From Arsenophonus sp. aPb (lineage in GTDB: Bacteria > Pseudomonadota > Gammaproteobacteria > Enterobacterales > Enterobacteriaceae), in NCBI RefSeq assembly GCF_029873475.1, contig NZ_CP123499.1:372001-436000 (forward strand): a DNA stretch of 64,000 nt. The letters run 5' to 3'. Shown here piece by piece: positions 42,885 through 52,205 of this stretch. The translations under genes and the position numbers were made by a program. The notes beneath the pieces are model-generated. The model was not told the origin of the DNA, made no database searches, and saw only the letters and a list, made by a program, of their open reading frames with translations. Numbering within the stretch: position 1 is the first letter of the stretch; each line of letters starts with the position of its first letter.

Positions 42885-43802
42885 TTATTCAAAATAATCC
42901 GTATCTATTTTCGGTAATTTTATTATTCTGGAACTTACGCCAATTTCATTATCCATCATTAAGTTTACTAAACGGTTACCATCAACAAGTACCATTCCTT
43001 CAACCGATTTTGCAAAGTTTAAAGCGTGTATCGTGAATGAGGATGTGGTAATAAATATTCCTCTTTTGGCTTTTTGCCCCGCAAGGGCACCATAGAAGGT
43101 TTGTAAATCAGGCCTACTAACAGTAGATTGCCAGCGTTTAGCTTGCACATAGATTTTTTCTAATCCAAGTTTATCTAATGAAATTATTCCATCAATGCCA
43201 CCATCCCCGCTACTACCAACGCGCTGTAAATCCTCACGATTAGCGCCATAACCGAGTTGATGGAGAATGTCGAGAACAATGATCTCAAAGCGGTTAGGAG
43301 AGATTTGTAGTAGGTTATTAAGTAGTTCTTCAGCAACTGCATGACGAATTTCTTGATAGGCATCATCAAGTCGATCATCAGGGCTGCTGGTTTCATAAGC
43401 AGCAATTTTTGTTAAAGAAGGAATATCATTATTCAATGAAGCAATATCTGCATTTTTTTTAAGTGAAATATCGACAAAATCGAAAGTAATATGATCGACC
43501 AGTTTTTTATCTAAAGGAGTGGGGTGTTGCTCAGCCCATTGAAAACCTTTGTCGGTTAAACACCATTTTCCACGGGATAGGCTTTGAGAAAGTCCGGCTC
43601 TTTTCAGACGATCGTGTGCCCATCCAGCTCGGTTTTTATAAATGAGTTGACCACTGGCAATAAATTCAGAACGTTGTTCATCGTTTAGCCCTAGAAAATC
43701 AGCAGCGTATTCGTGTACCTCTTTTGCCGGCAGCCCGTGTGGATACTTTTGTAAAACTCTCAATACAGGCTCAATGAATTTGTCATAAGTAGGTACTGAC
43801 AT
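42885..43802 (-). CDS. mrr: Mrr-type restriction endonuclease (type IV)
   Basis: The 305-residue protein has an N-terminal winged-helix Mrr_N domain (VLRVLQKYPHGLPAKEVHEY) and a C-terminal Mrr_cat nuclease: GSSGDGGIDGI (Asp204), YVQAKRW (Gln220, Lys222) and GIFITTSSFT. It matches E. coli Mrr (304 aa) in length and layout. Mrr cuts methylated DNA and can be toxic when foreign methylases enter. A type I modification system in the same region must be compatible with it. It is transcribed alone. Confidence 0.95.
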   Translation of the reverse strand: MSVPTYDKFIEPVLRVLQKYPHGLPAKEVHEYAADFLGLNDEQRSEFIASGQLIYKNRAGWAHDRLKRAGLSQSLSRGKWCLTDKGFQWAEQHPTPLDKKLVDHITFDFVDISLKKNADIASLNNDIPSLTKIAAYETSSPDDRLDDAYQEIRHAVAEELLNNLLQISPNRFEIIVLDILHQLGYGANREDLQRVGSSGDGGIDGIISLDKLGLEKIYVQAKRWQSTVSRPDLQTFYGALAGQKAKRGIFITTSSFTIHALNFAKSVEGMVLVDGNRLVNLMMDNEIGVSSRIIKLPKIDTDYFE

Positions 43803-44182
43803 AGAATCCTCTTAACTAACATGTCCGATAGAAATAGCTGATAATCGATAGTTTGATGTCCAATTTCATTGGTTATAGCATATATAATTTTACTATTTGC
43901 ACACTAAGGCCAACTATTATTGGCCGGTGATTGCTTCCAAGAACTAAAAGGTCATTATATAGTTAGCAATGCCAGCTAAAAAATCGATCTACTTTTTCAT
44001 CTTATTTATAAGTCGCCGAGCCAGTTATTTTACTCTGGTAGAGGTAAGCTAACCAGTAAAATAGATCAATTTCTCTCATTATATTGCAGTAATAATAGCC
44101 GTAATGGCTGTTAATAATACGGCCAGCAAGTAAGGTATTATTTTTGCGAAGAGGGGAATCAACCACAGCAGCATCCAAAAAA
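43803..44182. other. Intergenic region upstream of mrr
   Basis: About 380 bp. It contains an imperfect inverted repeat of TTTTACTGG-like sequence (around 44025-44062) and no gene. Confidence 0.5.
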
Positions 44183-44203
44183 ACGGTGAGCCAGGCTCAC
44201 CGT
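44183..44203 (-). terminator. Terminator of the protease gene
   Basis: ACGGTGAGC pairs with GCTCACCGT and on the minus strand is followed by TTTTTTT. It lies 7 bp past the stop of the protease gene. Confidence 0.88.
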
Positions 44204-44210
44204 TTTACTA

Positions 44211-46217
44211 TTATGCCAGCATAAAATCGCTTTCTTTGACAACGCCATAGATATCCAGCGCAAAGTCGGGAATGTCATCATTGTCAGCATTTAAGTACAA
44301 GTGACTTATCTTAAGCTGTGAATCATAAGTCAATTGCATTTCTCCTGTTTTTTGCGGAAGGTGGTCGATGAAATGGGGGGCAATACGGTAATGGTCAGAA
44401 TTAAGCAATATAATGGCAGACAGATCAATTTTATCAATGCCGGTTTCAAAATCCATGATTATATCTGGATTGTCGAAAGGGGAATCTTCGATGCTGGCAA
44501 AAACAAAGGTATCTTTGCCGCTGCCATTGCCCATTTTTTGCGCTTTTTGTTCATTGTAATAATAAGAACTATTATTATCTCCGGTATTATTATCAATAAT
44601 CTGGTTAGTACTTGTTGATTGCTTACAGTAACCGTAGTTGTTGTTATTGCAATAACCTTGTTGATAGGAGTAAGCGGCATTATAAAACATATTGTTGCCG
44701 TAATATTGCCAAGGCGAGTTATAGCTATAAGTAAAGCCATTGAACATTGGTGCTGAATAGTATGATGAAAGATAACCATTATTGTTGCACGATGGATTTG
44801 TCCAAGGACAGTTAGAATTTCCGTTGTATCCTCCCCATGGTGAGGTTGTCCAGCAAGGATTAGTGACCTCATTATCACAATAATCCTCTACTGGCTGTTC
44901 ATCATCATCACCATTGTGCTGTGCATCATCATCACCATTGTGCTGTGTATCATCACCATTGTATAACACGGTCTCTTCTACCTCGATAGCTGGCAGGTCA
45001 ACTGTTTTTGTATTTGGTACGACATCGTTACGATTGCCACCCCATAATATATCTCTACCTTTGCCGCCATAGATAATATCGTCACCTTTACCCCCTTCAA
45101 GGGTATTGTTAGCATCGTTGCCGACAATCACGTCATTACCCAAACCGCCTATCGCATTTTCAATCGTGGTGTGCTGCGCGATGGAAACATTGGCTTTTAA
45201 GCCTCCGACATCGGAAAAAGAACCTTCATTTAAGTTAATGCGTTGATTTTGGGAATATTTGGAAAAATCTAGGGTGTCGATACCGCCGCCGTCCCAGACA
45301 CAAAAAACTGCTTTCTGGTTACTATCGGTGAGGGTATAAAAATCTCTATCGGTGTTAGAGTTGAACCCGTAAATGTCATGGCCAGTTCGGGTGGAGGTGT
45401 TGGCGCCATGAATTTTTTGGATGGCGGCAATATCATGCATCAGTGGCGCAGCAGAGTAATAGGTCTTGTTATAGATATATTGATTGTCAGTCTCTATATA
45501 ATTGTAATTTGCGCCAGTTTTAGTTTCGTCCCAATAGCTCATCACGCTGTATTGGAGTGAGTCTTCTTGATACCGCGCATTGTATTCATAACCACCGTTC
45601 ATGGAGTTATATGTTCCGGGATGACTCAGTCCTAATGCGTGTCCTAGTTCATGAATATAAGTATGACGTCCATGATTGCCTAGTGTCGGAAGTTTGTTGT
45701 CATTCAGATCGGTATTGAGCCAGATTTTGTTATTGATGTCCGAATTGAAAAAAGAGTTTCCGCTGAAATACATTGGACCATAAATTGTAACACCACTATT
45801 AGAAGCACCATGATAATTACCGAAAGTGATCATGGCCTTTTCCGCCGAATCGACTTTAACCAGTTTTATATTAGCCACATCTTCCCAGGCTTGTAAGGCA
45901 AGTTTGGCTTGCTGCTGTTGATAGGCATTTAGACCTTCCGGAGCAGGATAATGACTATAATAATATAGATTGGAGTAGTCTTTTTCCCTTAGTTCAGTCG
46001 AATCAGGAAAAGTGTAAGTAATAGTTAGCGGTTCACTGTTTGTATGTTTTTTTGTCCATTCTTGATTATAAGCGTCTCTTAATAATTGTTCTGCCGCTTT
46101 ATCGATATCGTAAGATGGTTTGTTGTTGTTAATTAATTTAGCATTATTTTTTTGATAATTAAGTAAATTTTTAACGCTGTTCCACCCTTTATTTTTTCCA
46201 TATAAGAAATTATCCAT
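44211..46217 (-). CDS. Serralysin-family RTX metalloprotease with an unusual insertion
   Basis: The ATG at 46217 has GGAG 12 bases upstream and gives 668 residues, against about 480 in serralysins. HELGHALGLSH (near 188-198) with the Met-turn SVMSYW is the zinc centre. RTX repeats GGLGNDVIVGN and GGKGDDIIYGGKGRDILWGG start near residue 355. At about 395-560 an extra Asn/Tyr/Cys/Pro-rich segment interrupts the RTX domain, which resumes with GNGSGKDTFVF and ends at DFMLA. The C-terminus is the type I secretion signal; no prtDEF transporter genes are nearby, so export depends on genes elsewhere. The protein is probably a secreted virulence or nutrition factor. Confidence 0.92.
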   Translation of the reverse strand: MDNFLYGKNKGWNSVKNLLNYQKNNAKLINNNKPSYDIDKAAEQLLRDAYNQEWTKKHTNSEPLTITYTFPDSTELREKDYSNLYYYSHYPAPEGLNAYQQQQAKLALQAWEDVANIKLVKVDSAEKAMITFGNYHGASNSGVTIYGPMYFSGNSFFNSDINNKIWLNTDLNDNKLPTLGNHGRHTYIHELGHALGLSHPGTYNSMNGGYEYNARYQEDSLQYSVMSYWDETKTGANYNYIETDNQYIYNKTYYSAAPLMHDIAAIQKIHGANTSTRTGHDIYGFNSNTDRDFYTLTDSNQKAVFCVWDGGGIDTLDFSKYSQNQRINLNEGSFSDVGGLKANVSIAQHTTIENAIGGLGNDVIVGNDANNTLEGGKGDDIIYGGKGRDILWGGNRNDVVPNTKTVDLPAIEVEETVLYNGDDTQHNGDDDAQHNGDDDEQPVEDYCDNEVTNPCWTTSPWGGYNGNSNCPWTNPSCNNNGYLSSYYSAPMFNGFTYSYNSPWQYYGNNMFYNAAYSYQQGYCNNNNYGYCKQSTSTNQIIDNNTGDNNSSYYYNEQKAQKMGNGSGKDTFVFASIEDSPFDNPDIIMDFETGIDKIDLSAIILLNSDHYRIAPHFIDHLPQKTGEMQLTYDSQLKISHLYLNADNDDIPDFALDIYGVVKESDFMLA
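44900..44965. repeat. 24-bp tandem repeat within the protease gene
   Basis: Two perfect 24-bp units (44900-44923, 44924-44947) and a degenerate third copy code for repeats of the type H-N-G-D-D-D-A-Q. The reading frame is kept because the unit is a multiple of three. Copy number could vary by slippage. Confidence 0.85.
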
Positions 46218-46235
46218 AATTCTAACTGTCTCCAA

Positions 46236-46736
46236 TTTATAAATTAAAAACTATTAATTTTGATTGCTCCCTTTCGTGCTTATGAGGTTTCTTATTTTAT
46301 GATTATTGCTATTGATAAGCAGTAATCTAGAACCTTTTTGCTTTCTGTTTATAGATTTGAATGTTTAAAAATCGTTATTAAAATGCGCTATTAATAGTTT
46401 AATTACGATCAACCTAGTGGCCGGTTAGTTATCGCATAAGCCACCGTTAGCGAATAAAAACTTATCATCAAATTCTTTCTGTTTTTAGATTAAAATAATA
46501 TCTTTTTTATCCTATTGAATAACAAAATGACCACACTGGTCAGACCTTATTTTATTTTATTAATCAATGGGTTATAACTAAAAAAATCACCTATTTAGTG
46601 TATGGTTATTGTTGTCAGGCTTGGGGATTGGTTAAATTGAATAAAAATTGACATATAAAATGACTGCGGATTTAATTTTATTATGGATAATAATCTGTAA
46701 CATTATTGCAATAAAAAAGTCGTTCAGCCGACGAGA
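46236..46736. other. Promoter region of the protease, no gene
   Basis: About 500 bp, very AT-rich, upstream of the protease and downstream of ghxQ. No coding sequence or clear regulatory box was recognised. Confidence 0.5.
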
Positions 46737-46740
46737 AAAT

Positions 46741-46770
46741 TTTTCCGAATCCTCTGGCAGATTCGGAAAA
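46741..46770 (-). terminator. Terminator of the purine cluster
   Basis: TTTTCCGAATC (46741-46751) pairs with GATTCGGAAAA (46760-46770) with T-rich tracts on both sides, just after the ghxQ stop. It may act in both directions. Confidence 0.85.
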
Positions 46771-46773
46771 AAA

Positions 46774-48141
46774 CTAAATCGCTAAGCCGCCATAGTAAAA
46801 AATGACCAATAGTAGGGTTAGGATCAGGGTACTGGTATTGAGCCGATGCCATTCTTTGGCAAAAATACGGCCGATAACCAGAGTCACAAAGCCAAACATA
46901 AGCCCCGTTGCTATATTGCAAGTGAAAACAATAAAAACCGCACACACTAGGCCAGACATGGTGTCAACAAAATCGTTGAAGTTGAGTTTTGATACATTCT
47001 GTAGCATCAGCAAGCCAATATACATTAGCGCTGGCGCCGTGGCGTAATGCGGAATTAACAGTGATAGCGGCGCTAAAAATATCATCAATAAAAAAAGCAT
47101 ACCAACCATCACGGCGGTTAAGCCGGTTTTGCCGCCAGCGGCTGTGCCTGCGGTTGATTCTAGATATACCGCAGCGGGGGATGTGCCCATTAAGCCAGCA
47201 AAAATCGCACTTAGCGAATCAACAGTAAATGCTCTTCCGCCATTGATAACTTTATCATTCTTATCGAGTAAGTTGGCTTGACTGGCTACTGCGCGTAGGG
47301 TGCCTGTCGCATCAAATATGGCGGTGATAATAAGGGCTAATGCATAGGGTAACATTTGCGGCTGTAAGGCAGCACCAATGTTCAGGCTAAAAGTTAGTGA
47401 TTGTCCACTATTATCTGTCAGTTTGGGTAGGGCAAATAAGCCTTGAAATTGGATGTTGGGATCAAATATTAGTCCGACAATAGAGATGCCAACAATTACC
47501 AATAAAATGCTGCCTGGGATGCGGTGTTTTTCTAGACCAAAAATAATAGCCAGACCCACTAGTGACATAATGGCAGGGAATGAGGTAAAAGCGCCAAGGG
47601 CAACCGGTAATCCCGCTTGCAGATTTTTGCTAATTAATCCAACGCCATTAGCGGCAATAAGTAGAATAAACAACCCAATGCCGATACCGGTGCCATGAGC
47701 AATACCTTGCGGTAAATTGCGTAATATCCAGGTACGGATGCCGGCAATTGAGATAATGGCAAGAAAAACCCCCATAACGAAAACAATGCCAAGTACAATT
47801 GGAATGCTAATTTGTTGTCCTAGTACCAGACTAAAAGCGGTAAAGGCGCACATTGAAGTGGTGCAGCCGATAGCCATCGGTAAGTTTGCCCATAGCCCCA
47901 TCAATAATGAACCGAGACCGGCAACTAAACAGACGACAGTGAAGGTGGTGTCAGGTGGAAAACCAGCCTGGCTCAACATGTTTGGAATAACGATCACCGA
48001 ATAAACCATGGCTAGAAAAGTGGTGATGCCCGCTAAAATTTCCTGGCGAACATTGCTGTTACGTTCAGTAATTTGGAAAAATGTTGCCAGGGTTGTTGCC
48101 GTCTGGGTTTCGCTTGGTGCCTCCGGTAAATTGGCAGACAT
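46774..48141 (-). CDS. ghxQ: Purine permease GhxQ (NCS2/AzgA family)
   Basis: The 455-residue membrane protein has the same length as E. coli GhxQ and near-identical segments such as AIFDATGTLRAVASQANLLD and TSPAAVYLESTAGTAAGGKT. It has 12-14 helices and imports guanine and hypoxanthine by proton symport. In E. coli it also ends the xdhD cluster, but xanQ and guaD that lie between are absent here. A 377-bp gap separates it from xdhD, so it may have its own promoter. Confidence 0.9.
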   Translation of the reverse strand: MSANLPEAPSETQTATTLATFFQITERNSNVRQEILAGITTFLAMVYSVIVIPNMLSQAGFPPDTTFTVVCLVAGLGSLLMGLWANLPMAIGCTTSMCAFTAFSLVLGQQISIPIVLGIVFVMGVFLAIISIAGIRTWILRNLPQGIAHGTGIGIGLFILLIAANGVGLISKNLQAGLPVALGAFTSFPAIMSLVGLAIIFGLEKHRIPGSILLVIVGISIVGLIFDPNIQFQGLFALPKLTDNSGQSLTFSLNIGAALQPQMLPYALALIITAIFDATGTLRAVASQANLLDKNDKVINGGRAFTVDSLSAIFAGLMGTSPAAVYLESTAGTAAGGKTGLTAVMVGMLFLLMIFLAPLSLLIPHYATAPALMYIGLLMLQNVSKLNFNDFVDTMSGLVCAVFIVFTCNIATGLMFGFVTLVIGRIFAKEWHRLNTSTLILTLLLVIFYYGGLAI

Positions 48142-48518
48142 AGTAATGACCTCTTATAGTGATTAGCTGAAAGGCAATAAGTTTGCGAGTGAATGATTTA
48201 ACGTGACGATTAGCTGTTTTAGGCCGGCTTTGATAATCCCGTTGGCTTGTTTGAGCCAATAGGCTTAGGATGGTAATTGTGATTAATCGGAGCGCATGAG
48301 TGATGATGGAGATTGAATCATCTAGGTTATTTTTATCCATCGTAGCAGACCTATTTTTTATTGTAACAATAAGCTTTAGCTGATTTTGTGGCGCCTTGGT
48401 GAGCAAACAATGACAATATTCGCCTGTTACTGCTATTTGTCAGCTAAGTAAAGCAAATTAAAATAGTTAATTTATTATTGTATGGTGAGTGAGAGGCTGT
48501 TTGAGCAGCCTCAATCAA
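48142..48518. other. Intergenic region between ghxQ and xdhD
   Basis: About 380 bp. A hairpin GAGGCTG-TTTGAG-CAGCCTC lies at 48491-48510 near the xdhD stop but has no T run. The position of the missing xanQ and guaD genes; no remnant of either was found. Confidence 0.55.
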
Positions 48519-51389
48519 TTACAATTTCCCTAAAGCAGTTAATATTTTCTCTGGTGTAAAAGGCCAATCCCGCAACCAAATATTACAGGCATAATGGATC
48601 GCAGTGGCAATAGCCGGTGCGGCGCCATTAACACCAATTTCAGAGATAGATTTGGCGCCAAACGGGCCGACCGGGTCGTCACTGGGAACTAAAAAAGCAC
48701 CAAAGTCAGCCGGTAGATCACCGATTTTGGGTGCACCGTAGCTACGGAGATCCCGTGTTAAGGGAATACCTTGACTATCATATTGGATCTCTTCGGTTAG
48801 GCTGTGGCCGATGGCGCGTAATGTTGCACCATAGATTTGACCAAGTGCTAAGTCTGGGTTAATCGGGGTGCCACAATCGAGTAGGGCATAGAATTTGTTA
48901 AGCCGAATTTGGCCAGTGCGTAGATTAACCGCGACTTCGGCAAAATTGGCACCAAATGGAAAGGCAAAATCATTGGTGACATAGCTGGCAGTTGCTACCA
49001 GTACACCAAATCCAGTGCCGGTTTCCGCTTGATGGGCGATTTGGCCATAACTGATTTGACCTTGTTTACCACGGATGATACCTGGATGTACCAAAGTAAC
49101 ATCTTCTTTGGGCTCGTTAAGGATTTGAGCGCCGTAAAAAAGTATTTTTTCGCGTAAGTTTTCCGCCGCTTTTTTGGCCGCATTACCTGAGAAACAGGTA
49201 CCGGATGAGGCGTAAGCTCCTTTATCAAATAGAGCGTGATCGGTATCGCCAGAAATGACATGGATTTCGCTCAGCGGGCAGCATAATACTTCGGCACACA
49301 GTTTTGCCAGCACGGTATCTAAACCGGTACCAATATCGGCACCGCCAGAATGAACAATAAAGGTGCCGTCAGATTCTAGCTTGATCATGCAGTTTGCCTG
49401 ATCAATTTCGGGAATACCCGATTTTTGCATAATGATGGCAACACCTTTACCAACCCGCCAATCGCCGGCAACGGGTTTTCGCCCGTGCCAGTCAATTAAT
49501 TGGCGTCCTTTAGCCAAGATCGGTGCTAAGGCACAACTGGCAGCAGTTGGTGCATTGGTGGGTGTTTTTCCTTCGCCAATGGCACCGAGGATCTTCAACT
49601 CTTGACCTTCTTGGACCCGATTACGTTCAATCATATCCAACTGATCAATGCCTAATTTCTCCGCCAATTCAGCCATCGCCATCGTGAGCGCATAATTACC
49701 TTTTGGCGCACCATAGCCTTGATAGGCACCTGCCGGGCAGATATTACTGTAGTAAGTGGTGACTTGAAAATTAACATTATCACAGGGGTAGAGTGGCAGT
49801 GATAGCGCCGGGCCATTACTGGGTACGGTTAGCGCATGATTGCCATAGGGACCAGTATTGGCGCGGAAATTCATGTCAATCGCAGTAAGTTTTCCATCCT
49901 TGGTAGCACCCAGTTTAACGGTTACCTTTGCCACATGGCGTGAGGTATTAGCAATAAACTCTTCTTCACGGCTATAACGGAAGTAGACCGGCCTACCGGT
50001 GACATAGGTAGCCCAGGCACAAACTTCTTCTAACAGTATATCTTGTTTGGAACCAAAGCCGCCCCCGACTCGTTCTTTAATGACATGGACTTTATGCTGT
50101 TTTAGCCCAACGATACGTGCAACTTGGCGACGTAGGTGCCAGGGGACTTGAGTGGAGGCATGGATCACTAAGCGATCACCGTCCATATAGCTATAGCAAA
50201 TGTGCGGCTCGGCAGGACATTGCTGTACCTGTTTAGATTGATAGGTACGTTCGATAATCACATCAGCTTTAGCAAATCCGTCAGCAATATCACCGATGCT
50301 ACCATGAATACTGGCCGCAATATTGTTGACCGGGCGGGCACCGATCGGGAAGTTGATAAACATCTGCTCGCCACGTTTTATGGCGTGTTGATTTTGTTGT
50401 GCCAGATCAGCGGGAGCACCGTTGATATAGACAACCGGTTCATCGTGGACAATTGGGGCATCTTCCGCCATTGCTTCGTCAATTGAGATGACCGGTTTTA
50501 ATACTTCATATTTGACGTCAATAAGTTTTAGCGCTGCTAGGGCAATCTCCTCATTTTCTGCGACGACGGCAGCTACCCGATCGCCAACATGGCGTAGTTT
50601 TTTGCCAAACATTCGGCGGTCAAGGGGCGAGGGTTCCGGCGCGCTTTGTCCGCCAGGGGTGTAGTAGATATCTGGACAGTTAAGGTAGGTAATGACATGG
50701 ATCACACCAGGTAATGCTTCGGCTTTGCTGACATTAAGTTGACTGATGACCGCATGGGCATGAGGACTGCGTAGCATTTTTATTACACAGGCGTTGTGGG
50801 CAATGCGATCTTCGACATAGCAGGGTTTAGCTTGCACCATTTTCGCTGCGTCTGTTTTAGGATGGATTTTGCCGATTAAGGTCAAATCGTTGCGGAAAAT
50901 AGGAGCAACGGTTATCTGGTGAGCAGGATCGAGCAGCCGTTTTTTGGCTAAATCAACAACCGTATAAAACTGTTGGTAACCGGCATCACGACTGAATAAG
51001 CCAGACAGTGCGTCATCGATCGCTTCACGATCAGGATCAGCAATGCGATTTAGTAGATCAGTGATGATTAAGGCTGCCGCAGGATCATTGTAACCAGATT
51101 GCACAATGCCGACATCGATCATGGCTTGCTGCACAATACTCAATTGATCCCAACTACCGAGTGATTCCGCCGTCATAATGGTGGCGTTATCCAGTTGAGC
51201 GGCGATCAGTAGTGAAGCATTATGAATGGTATGATTAAATAAGATAGCATCAGAGCCAGCAAAGCCAAATCCGTCATCACTATTACGGACTGAATGCATG
51301 CCAAGATTGAAAAGCAGTTGCTGAACATTGTCACCTGCTCTGCATTCCAATTCTTTGAGGCAGCCATTTAGCGTGAAACGAACCATCAT
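48519..51389 (-). CDS. xdhD: Selenium-dependent molybdenum hydroxylase XdhD
   Basis: Start is the ATG at 51389, which overlaps the ygfM stop by ATGA and gives 956 residues, exactly the E. coli length. The N-terminus is a ferredoxin-like fold that lacks the usual iron-sulfur cysteines (SVRNSDDGFGFAGSDAILFN). Molybdopterin-binding segments include RVGGGFGSKQDILLEEVCAW, AYQGYGAPKGNYALTMAMAE and GAKSISEIGVNGAAPAIATA. The family oxidises purines and needs selenium and molybdenum cofactors made by neighbouring genes. It is part of the operon ygfK-ssnA-ygfM-xdhD. Confidence 0.95.
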   Translation of the reverse strand: MMVRFTLNGCLKELECRAGDNVQQLLFNLGMHSVRNSDDGFGFAGSDAILFNHTIHNASLLIAAQLDNATIMTAESLGSWDQLSIVQQAMIDVGIVQSGYNDPAAALIITDLLNRIADPDREAIDDALSGLFSRDAGYQQFYTVVDLAKKRLLDPAHQITVAPIFRNDLTLIGKIHPKTDAAKMVQAKPCYVEDRIAHNACVIKMLRSPHAHAVISQLNVSKAEALPGVIHVITYLNCPDIYYTPGGQSAPEPSPLDRRMFGKKLRHVGDRVAAVVAENEEIALAALKLIDVKYEVLKPVISIDEAMAEDAPIVHDEPVVYINGAPADLAQQNQHAIKRGEQMFINFPIGARPVNNIAASIHGSIGDIADGFAKADVIIERTYQSKQVQQCPAEPHICYSYMDGDRLVIHASTQVPWHLRRQVARIVGLKQHKVHVIKERVGGGFGSKQDILLEEVCAWATYVTGRPVYFRYSREEEFIANTSRHVAKVTVKLGATKDGKLTAIDMNFRANTGPYGNHALTVPSNGPALSLPLYPCDNVNFQVTTYYSNICPAGAYQGYGAPKGNYALTMAMAELAEKLGIDQLDMIERNRVQEGQELKILGAIGEGKTPTNAPTAASCALAPILAKGRQLIDWHGRKPVAGDWRVGKGVAIIMQKSGIPEIDQANCMIKLESDGTFIVHSGGADIGTGLDTVLAKLCAEVLCCPLSEIHVISGDTDHALFDKGAYASSGTCFSGNAAKKAAENLREKILFYGAQILNEPKEDVTLVHPGIIRGKQGQISYGQIAHQAETGTGFGVLVATASYVTNDFAFPFGANFAEVAVNLRTGQIRLNKFYALLDCGTPINPDLALGQIYGATLRAIGHSLTEEIQYDSQGIPLTRDLRSYGAPKIGDLPADFGAFLVPSDDPVGPFGAKSISEIGVNGAAPAIATAIHYACNIWLRDWPFTPEKILTALGKL

Positions 51390-52165
51390 TTGCTTCTCTC
51401 CTCTTTTTGCAGGCAATCGGTCAACAGATCAGTGATTAAAATACCGGCAATGTAACGTTGGTATGCTGCACTTCCTAACAAGTTATCTACTGGCCGAATG
51501 GCATTACTGATCGCCTTTTCCAGCTCTGCTCCTTGTAATGCTAATGATTCGATAGCAGGTAAGCGGCGCGCTTTTTCACCGACACCATCTAGGGCAATGC
51601 GGTATTGTTGCTTATCGGTGATAGCCACTGCTGCCGTAATCACTGTCCAACCGGCGGCTGAGTGACTGATTTTGCGGGTGGCACAATGGCGAAAAGGTTT
51701 TTTGATAATAATTTCACTTAATAGTCGATCATCGGGGGTGGCTAAATAATCTTCCAGGCTTAAAATTTGCCCATCGGCACAGACTACTTCTGTCTCTAAC
51801 ACTAGTAAAACCGGAAGTAGTACAGATTCTGTTTGTTGAGCGGCGATCTCGCCGCCGACAGTAGATTGGTTGCGTAGATGGCGAGAGTAGATAAACCCTA
51901 ATGCATCATACAGTGCTTGAGGAATAGAGGGCATATCGCGTAATTGCTGTAACTTGGTTAATGCGCCAATACGTAATGTGCCATTATCCCAATCAACATT
52001 ATTCATCGGCAAGTTTTGTAGCGAAATGGCTATTTTGTGTTCAGTTTTTGTCGGGGTGGCGTTTAATTTGCTGCCACCAGCAAACCAGACCGCTTGATGT
52101 TGAAAACGGCGTTTAAGATCCATTGCCTGTTCAATGGTGGTTGGTCGGAAAAATTGCTCAATCAT
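51386..52165 (-). CDS. ygfM: FAD-binding subunit YgfM of the molybdenum hydroxylase
   Basis: The 259-residue protein equals E. coli YgfM in length. The FAD segment is AVWFAGGSKLNATPTKTEHK, and SRHLRNQSTVGGEIAAQQTE is the second FAD loop of xanthine dehydrogenase FAD subunits. It should pass electrons between XdhD and YgfK. It overlaps xdhD by 4 bp and follows ssnA by 40 bp. It is intact. Confidence 0.93.
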   Translation of the reverse strand: MIEQFFRPTTIEQAMDLKRRFQHQAVWFAGGSKLNATPTKTEHKIAISLQNLPMNNVDWDNGTLRIGALTKLQQLRDMPSIPQALYDALGFIYSRHLRNQSTVGGEIAAQQTESVLLPVLLVLETEVVCADGQILSLEDYLATPDDRLLSEIIIKKPFRHCATRKISHSAAGWTVITAAVAITDKQQYRIALDGVGEKARRLPAIESLALQGAELEKAISNAIRPVDNLLGSAAYQRYIAGILITDLLTDCLQKEERSK

Positions 52166-52205
52166 AATCCACCTGTTAATCGCTTTTTTTGTTGTGTTAG
52201 GTTTT

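Noticed and set aside
44459..44878. A 139-codon frame within the protease insertion
   Set aside because: It is an alternative frame of the Asn/Tyr-rich region; the +0 frame has the RTX and secretion motifs on both sides.
48142..48518. A 113-codon frame overlapping the start of ghxQ as a gene
   Set aside because: It overlaps ghxQ coding sequence, has no good start signal and no domain; judged chance.
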